This document shows positions 1-11,347 of a DNA stretch of 64,000 nucleotides, one piece after another. The DNA lies in NCBI RefSeq assembly GCF_022539505.1, contig NC_061508.1, positions 59,316,033 to 59,380,032 on the forward strand, given 5' to 3'. The notes beneath the pieces were generated by a model. The model did no database searches. It saw nothing but the letters and a program-made list of their open reading frames with translations, and was not told the origin of the DNA. The position numbers and the translations under genes are program-made. Numbering within the stretch: position 1 is the stretch's first letter; each line of letters opens with the position of its first letter. The DNA is from Lolium rigidum. Its lineage: Eukaryota; Streptophyta; Magnoliopsida; Poales; Poaceae.

Positions 1-284
1 TGTGCCTTCGTTCAGTTGCAAACCTTCATTTTAGCAACGGTAAATAAAGCAAACTAGATAAAGTAAATGCAAGTAACTAATTTTTTTGTGTTTTTGATAT
101 GGAGAGCAAGACAGTAAATAAAGTAAAGCTAGCAACTAATTTTTTTGTGTTTTGTTTAGGTGCATTAAACAAAGTAGTAAATAAAATAAAGCAAGACAAA
201 AACAAAGTAAAGAGATTGAGAAGTGGAGACTCCCCTTGCAGCGTGTCTTGATCTCCCCGGCAACGGCGCCGTGAAAAGAGAGCT
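1..284 (-). mobile_element. 5' leader of a gypsy internal region
   Basis: Read on the minus strand, this follows directly after the LTR at 285-1885 and matches the leader at 3095-3346 (T-rich stretches and the same 'TTTACTTTATCTAG' signature). It holds a primer-binding site at 254-271. The element's internal region would continue off the left edge of the window. No open gag frame is visible in the few bases left of position 33. Confidence 0.7.
254..271 (-). other. Primer-binding site (tRNA-Asp type)
   Basis: The plus strand reads TCCCCGGCAACGGCGCCG, matching the 3' end of plant tRNA-Asp (including CCA) at all but the last base. This is the primer commonly used by Athila/Tat-lineage gypsy elements. 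It lies 13 bases from the LTR edge at 285. Confidence 0.75.
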
Positions 285-1885
285 TGATGCGCGTAAATGT
301 ACACGTCCGTTGGGAACCCCAAGAGGAAGGTATGATGCGCACAGTGGCAAGTTTTCCCTCAGAAAGAAACCAAGGTTTAATCGAACCAGGAGGAGCCAAG
401 AAGCACGTTGAAGGTTGATGGTGGCGAAATGTGATGCGGCGCAACAACAGGGATTCCGGCGCCAACGTGGAATCTGTACAACAAAACCAAAGTACTTTGC
501 CCCAACGAAACAAGTGAGGTTGTCAATCTCACCGGCTTGCCGTAACAAAGGATTAAACGTATCGAGTGGAAGATGATTGTTTGCAAGAAAATAGTAAAAC
601 ACAATTGCGAGTAGATTGTATGCTATGTAAAGAATAGGACCGGGGTCCACAGTTCACTAGAGGTGTCTCTCCCATAAGATAAAAGCATGTTGGGTAAACA
701 AATTACAGTCGGGCAATTGACAAATAGAGAAGGGCATAACAATGCATGTACATGATATGATAAATATAGTGAGATTTAATTGGGCATTACGACAAAGTAC
801 ATAGACCGCCATCCAACCGCATCTATGCCTAAAAAGTCCACCTTCAGAGTTATCATCCGAACCCCATTCAGTATTAAGTTGCTAAGCAACAGACAATTGC
901 ATTAAGTATGGTGCGTAATGTAATCGACAACTACATCCTTAGACATAGAATCAATGTTTTATCCCTAGTGGCAACAAGCACATCACAACCTTAGAACTTT
1001 TTGTCACCTGTCCCGTGTGTCAATGAAGGCATGAACCCACTATCGAGCATAAATACTCCCTCTTGGAGTTAAGAGTACAAACTTGGCCGGAGCCTCTACT
1101 AATAACGGAGAGCATGCAAGATCATAAACAACACATAAACAATAGATTGATAATCACCATAACATAGTATTCTCTATCCATCGGATCCCGACAAACACAA
1201 CATATAGAATTACATATAAATGATCTTGATCATGTTAGGCAGCTCACAAGATCCAACAATGAAGCACAACAAGGAGAAGACGACCATCTAGCTACTGCTA
1301 TGGACCCATAGTCCAGGGGTGAACTACTCACTCATCACTCCGGAGGCGATCATGGCGATGAAGAGTCCTCCGGGAGATGAATCCCCTCTCCGGCGAGGTG
1401 CCGGGAGGCGATCTCCTGAATCCCCCGAGATGGGATTCGCGGCGGCGGCGTCTCCGGAAGGTTTTCCGTATCGTGGCTCTCGGTATCGGGGGTTTCGCGA
1501 CGGGGGCTTTAAGTAGGCGAAAGGGCAGGTCAAGAGGCGGCGCGAGGGGCCCACACCACAGGCCGGCGCGGCCAGGGCCTGGGCCGCGCCGCCCTATGGT
1601 GTGGCCGCCTCGTGGCCCCACTTCCTTCCCTCTTCGGTCTTCTGGAAGCTCCGTGCAAAAATAGGACCCTGGGCAAAGATTTCGTCCAATTCCGAGAATA
1701 TTTCCTTACTAGGATTTCTGAAACCAAAAACAGCAGAAAACAAAGAATCGGCTCTTCGGCATCTCGTTAATAGGTTAGTTCCAGAAAATGCATAAATATG
1801 ACATATAATGTGCATAAAATATGTAGGTATCATCAATAAAGTAGCATGGAACATAAGAAATTATCGATATGTTGGAGACGTATCA
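285..1885 (-). mobile_element. Ty3-gypsy LTR (Athila/Sabrina-like), unit 1
   Basis: On the minus strand the LTR runs from TGATACGTCTCCAAC (ending at 1885) to GCGCATCA (starting at 285). The TG...CA ends are confirmed by alignment with three other copies in the window (3347-4939, 17091-18656, 52461-54056), whose flanks diverge exactly at these points. Length is about 1.6 kb. It contains the GC-rich segment with GGCGGCGGCGTCTCC near 1440-1460 seen in all copies. The family name is tentative. Confidence 0.85.
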
Positions 1886-3094
1886 CCCACCTAGCACGCA
1901 ATTCTGCCATTAATCTTATATTCTCATTAATTCTAACTTGGATGGCATTTGCTGTAGTAGTAATCTTATTATCAATATCATTATTAGGCATAACTTTCAA
2001 TTTTAAAAGATTAACATCGGAGGCAAGTCTATCAACTCTAGAAGCAATAGTATCAATTTTATCAAGCTTTTCCTCAACAGATTTGTTAAAAGCGGTTTGT
2101 GTACTAATAAATTCTTTAAGCATGGCTTCAAGACCAGAGGGTACACTCCTATTATTATTGTAAGAATTCCCATAAGAATTACCATAACCATTACCATTAG
2201 CGAAGGATATGGCCTATAGTTATTACCGAGTTGTTCCTATAAGCATTGTTGTTGAAATTATTGTTTTTAATGAAATTCACATCAACATTTTCTTCTTGAG
2301 CAACCAATGAAGCTAAAGGAACATTATTTGGATCAACATTAGATCTACCATTCACAAGCATAGACATAATCACATCAATCTTATCACTCAAGGAAGAGGT
2401 TTCTTCAACAGAATTTACCTTCTTACCTTGTGGAGCTCTTTCCGTGTGCCATTCAGAGTAATTTATCATCATATCATCAAGAAGTTTTGTAGCCGCCCCC
2501 AAAGTGATGGACATAAAGGTACCTCCAAGCAGCTGAATCCAATAAATTCCGCGAAGAAAAATTTAGTCCCGCATAGAAGGTTTGGATGATCATCCAAGTA
2601 GTCAGTCCATGGGTTGGGCAATTCTTTACCAAAGTTTTCATTCTCTCCCATGCTTGAGCAACATGTTCAGTATCTAATTGCTTAAAATTCATTATGCTAC
2701 TTCTCAATGATATAATTTTAGCGGGAGGATAATATCTACCAATAAAAGCATCCTTACATTTAGTCCATGAATCAATACTATTCTTAGGCAAAGATAGCAA
2801 CCAATCTTTAGCTCTTCCTCTTAATGAGAAAGGAAATACTTTCAATTTAATAATATCACCATCTACATCCTTATACTTTTGCATTTCACAAAGTTCAACA
2901 AAATTATTGAGATGGGCAGCAGCATCATCGAACTAACACCGTAAAATTGATCTCTCATAACCAAGTTCGAGTAAAGCGGGTTTAATTTCAAAGAATTCTG
3001 CTGTAGTAGCAGGTGGAGCAATAGGTGTGCATAGGAAATCATTATTATTTGCATTTGTGAAGTCACACAACTTAGTATTTTCAGGGGTATTCAT
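1886..3094 (-). pseudogene. Broken gypsy gag fragment
   Basis: The frame opens with ATG at 3094 (minus strand) right after the leader. The stretch around 2884-2540 has the retrotransposon gag signature: 'RAKDWLLSLP', 'RYYPPAKI' and 'CPTHGL'. The coding frame is broken by an in-frame stop at 2933-2935 and by at least two frameshifts (near 2520 and between about 2120 and 2240). It ends abruptly against the LTR start at 1885, in codons reading 'AELRARW'. There is no protease, reverse transcriptase or integrase, so most of the internal domain has been deleted. This fits an Athila-lineage gag. Confidence 0.8.
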
Positions 3095-3346
3095 TTTAGC
3101 AACAGTAAATAAAACAAACTAGATAAAGTAAATGCAAGTAACTAATTTTTTTTTGTGTTTTTGATATGGAGAGCAAGACAGTAAATAAAGTAAAACTAGC
3201 AACTAATTTTTTTGTGTTTTGTTTAGGTGCAGCAAACAAAGTAGTAAATAAAGCAAGACAAAAACAAAGTAAAGAGATTGAGAAGTGGAGACTCCCCTTG
3301 CAGCCGTGTCTTGATCTCCACCGGCAACGGCGCCGTAAAAAGAGCT
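3095..3346 (-). mobile_element. Gypsy 5' leader with primer-binding site
   Basis: This leader lies between the LTR at 3347-4939 and the gag start at 3094. A second copy of the tRNA-Asp-type primer site is at about 3317-3335, slightly degenerate (one inserted base and small changes). It is nearly identical to the 1-284 leader. Confidence 0.75.
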
Positions 3347-4939
3347 TGATGGCGTGTAACTCACACGTTCGTTGGGAACCCCAAGAGGAAGGTATGATGC
3401 GCACAGTAGCAAGTTTTCCCTCAAAAAGAAACCAAGGTTTAATCGAACCAGGAGGAGCCAAGAAGCACGTTGAAGGTTGATGGTGGCGAAATGTGATGCG
3501 GCGCAACAACAGGGATTCCGGCGCCAACGTGGAATCTGCACAACAAAACCAAAGTACTTTGCCCCAACGAAACAGGGAGGTTGTCAATCTCACCGGCTTG
3601 CTGTAACAAAGGATTAAGCGTATCGAGTGGAAGATGATTGTTTGCAAGAAAATAGTAAAACACAATTGCAGTAGATTGTATGCTATGTAAAGAATAGGAC
3701 CGGGGTCCACAGTTCACTAGAGGTGTCTCTCCCATAAGATAAAAGCATGTTGGGTGAACAAATTACGGTCGGGCAATTGACAAATAGAGAAGGGCATAAC
3801 AATGCATATACATGATATGATAAATATAGTGAGATTTAATTGGGCATTACGACAAAGTACATAGACCGCCATCCAACCGCATCTATGCCTAAAAAGTCCA
3901 CCTTCGGGTTATCATCCGAACCCCATTCGGTATTAAGTTGCTAAGCAACAGACAATTGCATTAAGTATGGTGCGTAATGTAATCGACAACTACATCCTTA
4001 GACATAGAATCAATGTTTTATCCCTAGTAGCAACAGCACATCACAACCTTAGAACTTTCTCGTCACTCGTCCCGGTGTCAATGAAGGCATGAACCCACTA
4101 TCGAGCATAAATACTCCCTCTTGGAGTTAAGAGTACAAACTTGGCCGAGCCTCTACTAATAACGGAGAGCATGCAAGATCATAAACAACACATAAACAAT
4201 AGATTGATAATCACCATAACATAGTATTCTCTATCCATCGGATCCCGACAAACACAACATATAGAATTACATATAGATGATCTTGATCATGTTAGGCAGC
4301 TCACAAGATCCAACAATGAAGCACAATTAGGAGAAGACGACCATCTAGCTACTGCTATGGACCCATAGTCCAGGGGTGAACTACTCACTCATCACTCCGG
4401 AGGCGATCATGGCGATGAAGAGTCCTCCGGGAGATGAATCCCCTCTCCGGCAGGGTGCCGGAGGCGATCTCCTGAATCCCCCGAGATGGGATTCGCGGCG
4501 GCGGCGTCTCTGGAAGGTTTTCCGTATCGTGGCTCTCGGTACTGGGGGTTTCGCGACGGAGGCTATAAGTAGGCGAAAGGGTAGGTCAGGGGGGCTGACG
4601 AGGGGCCCACACCATAGGGCGGCGCGGGCCCCCTCTGGCCGCGCGGCCCTATGGTGGCGGCGCCTCGTCGCCCCACTTCGTTATCTCTTCGGTCTTCTGG
4701 AAGCTCCGTGCAAAAATAGGACCCTGGGCGGTGATTTCGTCCAATTTCGAGAATATTTCCTTACTAGGATTTCTGAAACCAAAAACAGCAGAAACAAGAC
4801 AGCGGCTCTTCGGCATCTTGTTAATAGGTTAGTTCCAGAAAATGCATAAATATGACATATAATGTGCATATAACATGTAGGTATCATCAATAAAGTAGCA
4901 TGGAACATAAGAAATTATCGATACGTTGGAGACGTATCA
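3347..4939 (-). mobile_element. Ty3-gypsy LTR, 5' LTR of the gag fragment
   Basis: The LTR is in minus orientation, starting TGATACGTCTCCAACG at 4939 and ending in GCCATCA at 3347. It is close to the 285-1885 LTR along its length but carries several indels, for example in the GC-rich part near 4600. Its outer edge (4939) abuts a different gypsy LTR, so this element inserted into older retrotransposon DNA. Confidence 0.85.
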
Positions 4940-5347
4940 AGGTACCCTCTGTGGCTTAGGTTTTCGGGACGAAGGAGTACGCGAAGAAAAGGAGGCGAAA
5001 GGGGCTGTGGGGCCCCCACACCACATGGTGGCGCGGCCAGGCCATGGGCCGCGCCGCCCTGTTGTCTGGGCCCACCTTGGGTCCAGGCTGGCTCCCCTTC
5101 CGGCTTCCTTCGTCATCCGGAAAAATAGGAATTTACGTGTAATTTCCTTCCACGATTGATCTTCCGAAATATTGCGTTCCGACGGTGCTTTTTCCAGCGA
5201 GAATCCCGGCTCCGGTGCTTGATCCTCCAATAATGATGAAACATGCAAAATAGATGAAATAACATAAGTATTGTGTCCCAATATGAAATATATCAATGAA
5301 TAACAGCAAATTATGATATAAAATAGTGATGCAAATTGGACGTATCA
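4940..5347 (-). mobile_element. Truncated LTR of a second gypsy family
   Basis: On the minus strand it begins TGATACGTCCAATTTGCATC at 5347, a start typical of WHAM/Sabrina-group gypsy LTRs. It runs about 400 bases before being cut by the LTR ending at 4939. It carries the 'GGCCCCCACACC' type of GC-rich core near 5010-5060. No internal region is present. Confidence 0.6.
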
Positions 5348-6619
5348 TCCATCCTGATGACGGGTAGATATACTCAGGGTCCTCTCAGTGGAATGTCATA
5401 CAATTAGCTTGCAAGCATGTGACTAGGTCACAAGGGATGACATATCACGGTACGAGTAAAGAGTACTTATCGGTAACGACGTTGCACTAGGTATAGAGAT
5501 ACCGATGATCGAACCTCAGATAAGTAAAGTATCACGCGACAAAGGGAATTGGTATCGTATGTTAATGGTTCTTTCGATCACGAAGTCATTATTGAATATG
5601 TGGGAGCCATTATGGATCTCAAGGTCCCGCTATTGGTTATTGATCAGAGAGGTGTCTCGATCATGTCTGCATAGTTCGCGAACCGTAGGGTGACACACTT
5701 AAGGTTCGATGTTGTTTTTTTTTTTTGAGCTTGAAGGTTCGATGTTGTTAGTAGATATGGAATATGAGATAGAGACCGAATATTGTTCAGACTCTCGAAT
5801 GGGATCCAAGAAATCACGAGGAGGTCCGGAATGGTCCGGAGAATAAGATTCATATAAGCAAAGTCATTTTCTGGGGTTCGGAAATTTCTGGAATTTTCCG
5901 GTGGATGACCGGAGGGTTTCTAGAAGGTTCCGGAGGGGCCACAGTGGGACCACGACCCCGGGAGGAGCCACCTAAGCCGAGGGGGTGCAGCCAAGCCCTA
6001 ATGGGCCAGGCGCACCAACCCTCAAGGCCCAGGCCGGCCAGCCCCTAGGGTTTTTAGGGGAAACCCTAAAAAGGCAAGACTTGGGAGGGAAGGAAAGTTC
6101 CCCCCTCCCCTTGCGCCGGCCCTATATGGGTTTGGGCCAAGGGGGCAACCCTAGTCAACCCCCCACTATATAAAGAGGGGAGGGGTGGCCGGCCAAAGCC
6201 CCCTTGCCCTAACCCTAATTGCCACCTCTCCTCCCTCGCTCCCACTTCCTCCTGCTTCGGATTAGGTGAGGCCCTACAGGAATTTCTCCTCCACCACCAC
6301 CAGCACGCCGTCGTGCTGCTGGGATTCCGAGGGGATCTACTACCTCCGCTGCTGGCTAGAACGGGGAGAGGAAGGACTTCATCGACATCGTACGTGTGAC
6401 CGAGTACGGAAGTGCTGCCGGATTGCAGCACCGAAAGGATTGTCTTCATCAACCACGAGATATGATCTTGTTAAGGATTTGGATCTTCGAGGGTTAGTCT
6501 CCCATCTATCTCGATGCTCCGATCTCACAGATTAGATCTTGGCTTTTCCATAGATTGGATCTTGGTTTTATTCATTTTTGCGGTAGATTTTTTTCGTTTT
6601 ACATGCAACGAACCCTACA
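5348..6619 (+). mobile_element. 5'-truncated Ty1-copia LTR (BARE/Angela-like)
   Basis: The sequence shares phrases with the intact copia LTRs at 54479 and 61288: 'GGTACGAGTAAAGAGTACTT', 'GACAAAGGGAATTGGTATCG', 'GTGGGAGCCATTATGGATCT' and a GC-rich leader with 'TATATAAAGAGGGGAGGGG' near 6168. It ends in ATGCAACGAACCCTACA at 6619, where the related LTRs end. The first roughly 0.5 kb is missing at the junction with the gypsy fragment at 5347. It is a diverged older copy. Confidence 0.75.
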
Positions 6620-7690
6620 CATCCACCACCATGACAACACATGAACTCCAGACTCTCCAAAACGCGACGTCTCAAAGAAGGAAACGGTGCACAAGCGCCT
6701 TCGTCGCCCGATCAAATGATCTTATGTTTTCACCATGAAGATAGTCCCCGCTCTTAAAACAATGCCTTCAACAAGGCCATTGCCAGGCACAACCAGTTAA
6801 GGCTAGATCTTGGATTTTCACCCAGAAAGGTAAGCTCTGAATTTCACCTGTGCTGCCGCCCCCACTTGCATATTGCTGCTGCGAAACTCAGAACACCAAG
6901 CAAGCCCCTCAACAATACAGAGACTCGAACCTCCATTGCTAGTCCACCAATCCGGCCTTTTAATGATATTCCCCGCCTCTGATTTCACCATGTACCAGAA
7001 TGTCATCTGATGGCAACACAGAATAGAGCTTCGCGTCGTTCCCTCTAGAACCAAATGGTCTGAATAAAAGCAAGGGTGCGCACGACCGAATACCACCAAA
7101 TCCAGCAAACTCTAGGTAAAAGATGCACTGTTCTATTCGCCGGTGGAGCTTTGCGGAAGTCATCACTCCAGCCAGATCAAGATGGACAAGCCTCATGTAG
7201 GTCTTCATCTTCGCATAAGAGAGACCCGAAGACCGCCACCATTATTCAGGTCGGGCCCAGCGCCGCCGACCATCCTAGGCCGGCCGAGGCAACACGGCGA
7301 GACGCCTTGCAACCGGCCGACCCTCCACCGGCGACAACCAAGATCACGGAGAGGGAAAGGAGAAGACCGACCTAGGGCTTACACCCATATGTTTCGTCCC
7401 ACCTCGCACCTCCACCGCCAGCGGCCACCACCACCACCACCAGGACGCCGCCCAGACCGGTGCCTAGGTCGTCGTCCGCCACTGATGCCCTATGCGCGCC
7501 GTCCGCCGCTGATGCCCTATGCGCGCTGCCGCTCACGTCATCGGGCACACCGCTCACGCCGCCGCGCATCGAGCAGCCAGCACGCCGTGGTGCCCGATGA
7601 GCGCACCACACCCAAACCGGGGAGGATCCTTCCCGCGCCGATCCACCACGCTAGGGGACGAGCAGGCCCTGCTGCCGCCGACAACGACCT
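6620..7690. repeat. Unclassified repeat, upstream part of duplicated block A
   Basis: From about 6743 this stretch is matched, with small indels, by 30886-31795 upstream of the second GT47 gene. The far end is GC-rich and codes for nothing convincing: open frames occur on both strands without domain-like sequence. It resembles repetitive 5' regions of grass transposons ('CCTTCAACAAGGCCATTGCC'), but I cannot assign a class. It may be a transposon carried along in the duplication. Confidence 0.55.
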
Positions 7691-8374
7691 CATTCATATA
7701 AGATTTCCTCGAGAAAAATAGCATTTGACTTTAGTATATGTATTCTCAGATATCGTGTAGTGTCAAACATGGATGCATAGTGCGTACCAACTACTAGTGC
7801 ATATGTGTACAGAGGTCACGAATGATGAGGCGTACTTTACATGTCTAATAGACGCAACAGAAACATGCAACTGTACCATGTTAATCATCGTGCTTTATGT
7901 CGTTTGATATGCTTTGGAAAAATATCACCGACGAAAATTGAGCTAACCTGCTTCACACGAACTGAGGGATCATGCATCATGTGTAGGCTGAATATCACGA
8001 TCGTGCGTCCCATGAACTAAGAACCAGAGGCAGACTTGGATGCATAGTGCATACTTCGTGTACCAACTGCAAGATGCCACGATGCAATTCTATCACAATG
8101 GCACAATTGCGTGCGAGCAACTGAGCTAGCTGGCTAGTTAACCACCGTAGTACGCCGACGATCAAAGGTCACATATAAAATCAACAACGGAAAGCCTAAT
8201 ATAACTAGTACCTAACATTGATTGAATATATAGGATAGTAACATTCTTCATAATTAGTTTGCTATTAGCTTATTACCACTTGGTGTGCTACAAAAACCCT
8301 AGCCATATCGATTATCATGCTGTCAGCTGCCTCCTCATCTAGCTAGAGCCTAGAGCTAGCAAAGCCAGCCAACC
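7691..8374 (+). promoter_or_regulatory. Upstream region of GT47-A with TATA-like box
   Basis: This non-coding DNA is conserved with 31795-32416 in block B. A TATATA run at 8227-8232 lies about 145 bases before the ATG and is a reasonable TATA-box candidate. Block B has a short deletion exactly here (GAATAGGATAG in place of GAATATATAGGATAG). The context AACCATGG at the start codon is strong. Transcription start is not known. Confidence 0.4.
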
Positions 8375-9986
8375 ATGGAAGCTGGGTACCCTAGGTACCT
8401 CCTCTACGGCCTCCTCATCCTGGGGTCATGGCTCGTCTCCTTCAGCCTCCACTTCCAGTTCGTTCACATCTACCTCTTGTCCTCTGAACCCCGCTCAGGA
8501 CCGGCGCTCGTCGTCCTCCGGCCCTCGGTTCCCATCGCGCTCGACGCCACCTTGCCTCGAGCTCCCTCAACCATCGGGGCCGATGAGAATGGCCGCCCTT
8601 CGTCTGTGGCATCGTCGCCGGCGTCCTGCGAAGGGAGGTACGTGTACATGCTAGATGTGCCTTCCCGGTTCGATGTTCTCAGCGGCTGCGTCGAGGGCGC
8701 TCCGGCGTTTCAGGACGAGTACAGCATGTGCTCCCTCTTGGTCAATGCTGGCATGGGCCCCGTGCTCCCTCCCGCCACCGGCGATGGCAGTGACGGTGAC
8801 ACCGGCGTCATCCCCCAGACCGGATGGTAAGCTCGTTCATCATCAACTGACAGTGTAGCCTCCATCAACTGATAGAGCTTGGCTACATTTATTATCAGCA
8901 ATTCAGCACGCGTCTAAGAATGCACGTCGGTGCAGGTACAACACGTACCAGTACGCCCTGGAGGTGATCGTCCACAACCGTATGCGGCGGTACGAGTGCC
9001 TCACCGACGACCCGGCGGCAGCCACGGCGGTGTACGTGCCCTACTACCCAGCGCTGGAGCTCCAAGAGCATATCTGCGACCTCAATTACACGGTGCGCAG
9101 CGGTCCCTCCTCCGAGTTCCTCCGGTGGCTGTCGTCGCGGCCGCAGTGGGCGGCCTTCGGGGGCCGCGACCACTTCATGGTCGCCGCCAAGACCAGCTGG
9201 ATGTTCCGCAAGGACGCGACTGGGGCGTGCGGCAACGACTTTCTCGAGCACCCCGAGTCCGGCAACATGACGGTGCTGACCTACGAGTCCAACATCTGGG
9301 AGCCGCGCAACAGGGAATACGCCGTGCCGTACCCAAGCTACTTCCACCCCAAGTCTGCCGGCGAGGTGGCCGCGTGGCAGGACCGCGCCCGCGCTGCGGA
9401 GCGGCCATGGCTCTTTGCCTTCACCGGCGCGAGGCGCGCCAACGGGACGCTGGTCATCCGCGACCGCATCATGGATTCCTGCGCGTCATCGAGCCGGTGC
9501 CGGCTTGTCGACTGCAGCCACGGCATACAGGGCAGCAAGACCTGCCAGTCGCCGCGGACGGTCGTCTCCGCCTTCGCCGCCTCCCGCTTCTGCCTGCAGC
9601 CGAGAGGCGACTCCTTCATGCGCCGCTCCTCGGTGGACGCTATAATGGCCGGGTGCATCCCCGTCTTCTTCCACGAGGGCTCCACCTTCCAGAAGCAGTA
9701 CCGGTGGCACCACCCGGACCCGGACGGCAGCGACCGCCGGTACTCGGTGCTCATGGACGCCGACGAAATCCTGGAAGGCAAGGTGGATATCGAGGAGGTG
9801 CTGGCTAGCTACACAGACGAGGAGGTGGCCGCCATGAGGGAAGAGGTCATCAAGATGATCCCGAGGTTCCTGTACGAGGACCCCAGGGCGAGGTTCCACG
9901 GGGACATGAGGGATGCGTTCGACATCTCCTTCGATGCGGTAATGGGGAGAGTGAGCAGGATCAAGAACGGCGAGGATTTGGGATAG
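8375..9986 (+). CDS. GT47 exostosin-family glycosyltransferase, copy A (intact)
   Basis: There are two exons, 8375-8826 and 8936-9986, with a 109-base GT-AG intron. The split codon gives Trp151, and the protein has 500 residues. A short cytosolic tail and one membrane segment (about residues 10-32) suggest a Golgi type II protein. The exostosin domain starts near Cys85 ('YVYMLDVPSRF', 89-99). Hallmarks are 'VHNRMRRYECLT' near 163, 'GGRDHF' at 226-231 and the nucleotide-sugar region 'RGDSFMRRSSVDAIMAGCIP' at about 374-393. By family this resembles the plant GT47 subgroup of xyloglucan galactosyltransferases (MUR3/XLT2-like), which add sugars to hemicellulose. Donor and acceptor cannot be read from sequence. 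All key motifs are intact. It is the left member of a duplicated GT47-AKR pair; copy B is at 32417. Confidence 0.92.
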
Positions 9987-10966
9987 TTTTTTTAGTGGTA
10001 TACGGAGTATAAAGCAACGCTGTATACTAATGAGTAATTCTCATTTTGTTGATAATTAACTTAATTCATTCCTAATAATGTGACGTCATCAAATGTGAAT
10101 TACAATCCACGTTGAAACTCATGAGTTACGACTTACGACTCATATGCAAGTACTAAAATCTCAGTTATAACCAATAGGTCAACTTTAGGCATCATCCGGC
10201 TGTAAAAAAGCCACCTACCATCATTCTTCCGGATCGTCGGATCAACTTAACTGACCGAATCTCACGCGTCCGATCGTGGTACAAAAGCGGTTCGTATGCA
10301 ACAATTTTTATATAGTATGTACTATTTGTCTCTAATATTTTTCATTTTGTCGCAAAAAAGTTGTACAATTTTTTTGTCAATGGTACAAAAATCCTAAATG
10401 TAACATTTTTCTCTGCCTATGTAACATTTTCAAAGATGCAACATTATTATACAATATTTCTCTACAATGCATCCAACATTTTAGTTCAATGTATCCAACA
10501 TTACGTGATAACACATCTAACATTGGTGCGAATCTCAATGTACCAAAATAATGGTACACAAACTGTTGAATAGTCAATTTTTTTTAAAAGTTTCACAGAG
10601 AGCCAAGATTCTACCGTTTGGCATGCGAACTAAAGTGCATGGGGGGTAAAGCTAGCTAGGCACTTGCAGAGCTAGCTAGGCATTCTAATTAAGTGCATCG
10701 GGCCAATCTAGCTAGGCATGCTAAGAAAAGTTCGATGTGAACAAGCCGCTGCTCAGCCATGTGTGCGTGGACAGGCGCAACAGTGGTGATGTGCTGGCTT
10801 AGGCTGCGTGGGACAAGCCGCTGAACTGAAAATGTGGAGGCAACGCGTGAGCCAGGACGTGGAACGCGGTCCAAAAAACCGAGGAGCGCTCGTCTCGTCT
10901 AAACCTGTTGTAGCTACAACCGGATGACATAGAGTTTTCCTAACTATTATTGCAATCATAGTAGGA
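9987..10966. other. 3' flank of GT47-A and AT-rich intergenic DNA
   Basis: Bases 9987 to about 10180 match 34435-34700 downstream of GT47-B, so this marks the right limit of the first conserved duplicated segment. Bases 10330-10570 are AT-rich with repeated 'CCAACATT/TAACATT' phrases. Bases 10620-10730 repeat 'GCTAGCTAGGCA' three times. No convincing gene is present. Confidence 0.5.
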
Positions 10967-11347
10967 TGGGAAAGAAATTTTGATCAAGGCATGTGCACAT
11001 GCAATCCCTACTTTTGCTTTGTCATGTTTTGATTTAACGAAGGGCATGTGTGATCAAATCTCGGCAATGGTGTGTCGGTTCTGGTGGGCTCAGCAAAAGA
11101 ATGAGAACAAAGTACACTGGCTAAGTTGGGAAACTTTGACACTACAAAAGAAGGAGGGTGGCTTGGGGTATAAGGATATGTATGAATTCGATATGGCCAT
11201 GTTATCTAAGCAGGCGTGGCGCATACTCACCAATCCAAGCTCATTGTGTGCCCGAGTTCTCAAGGCTCATAGCAATACCTGCAAATGGCATTTCCTATAC
11301 CTGGCGTAGCATACTGAAGGGTGTAGCTTTGTCGAAGGATGGTATTT
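10967..11347 (+). mobile_element. LINE reverse-transcriptase C-terminal fragment
   Basis: The frame encodes the typical plant LINE region after the RT core: 'KEILIKACAHAIPTFALSCF', then 'FWWAQQKNENKVHWLSWE' and 'KKEGGLGYKDMYEFDMAML'. A frameshift near 11290 moves to the next frame ('YTWRSILKGVALSKDGI') before a stop. Both ends are missing, with no poly-A tail in view. It is a dead remnant. Confidence 0.8.

Noticed and set aside
254..271. Possible tRNA-Asp gene fragment
   Set aside because: Only the 18 bases of the 3' end are present and they sit next to an LTR, so it is a primer-binding site, not a tRNA gene. No full tRNA cloverleaf was seen in the window.
7143..7721. 192-residue plus-strand ORF upstream of GT47-A
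   Set aside because: Low-complexity Pro/Arg/His sequence in a repeat; the copy in block B does not keep the frame.
8930..9808. Long alternative-frame ORF overlapping GT47-A exon 2 (and its equivalent at 32697-33851)
   Set aside because: It is an Arg/Pro/His-rich shadow frame produced by the high third-position GC of the true gene. It has no domain and is conserved only because the real frame is.
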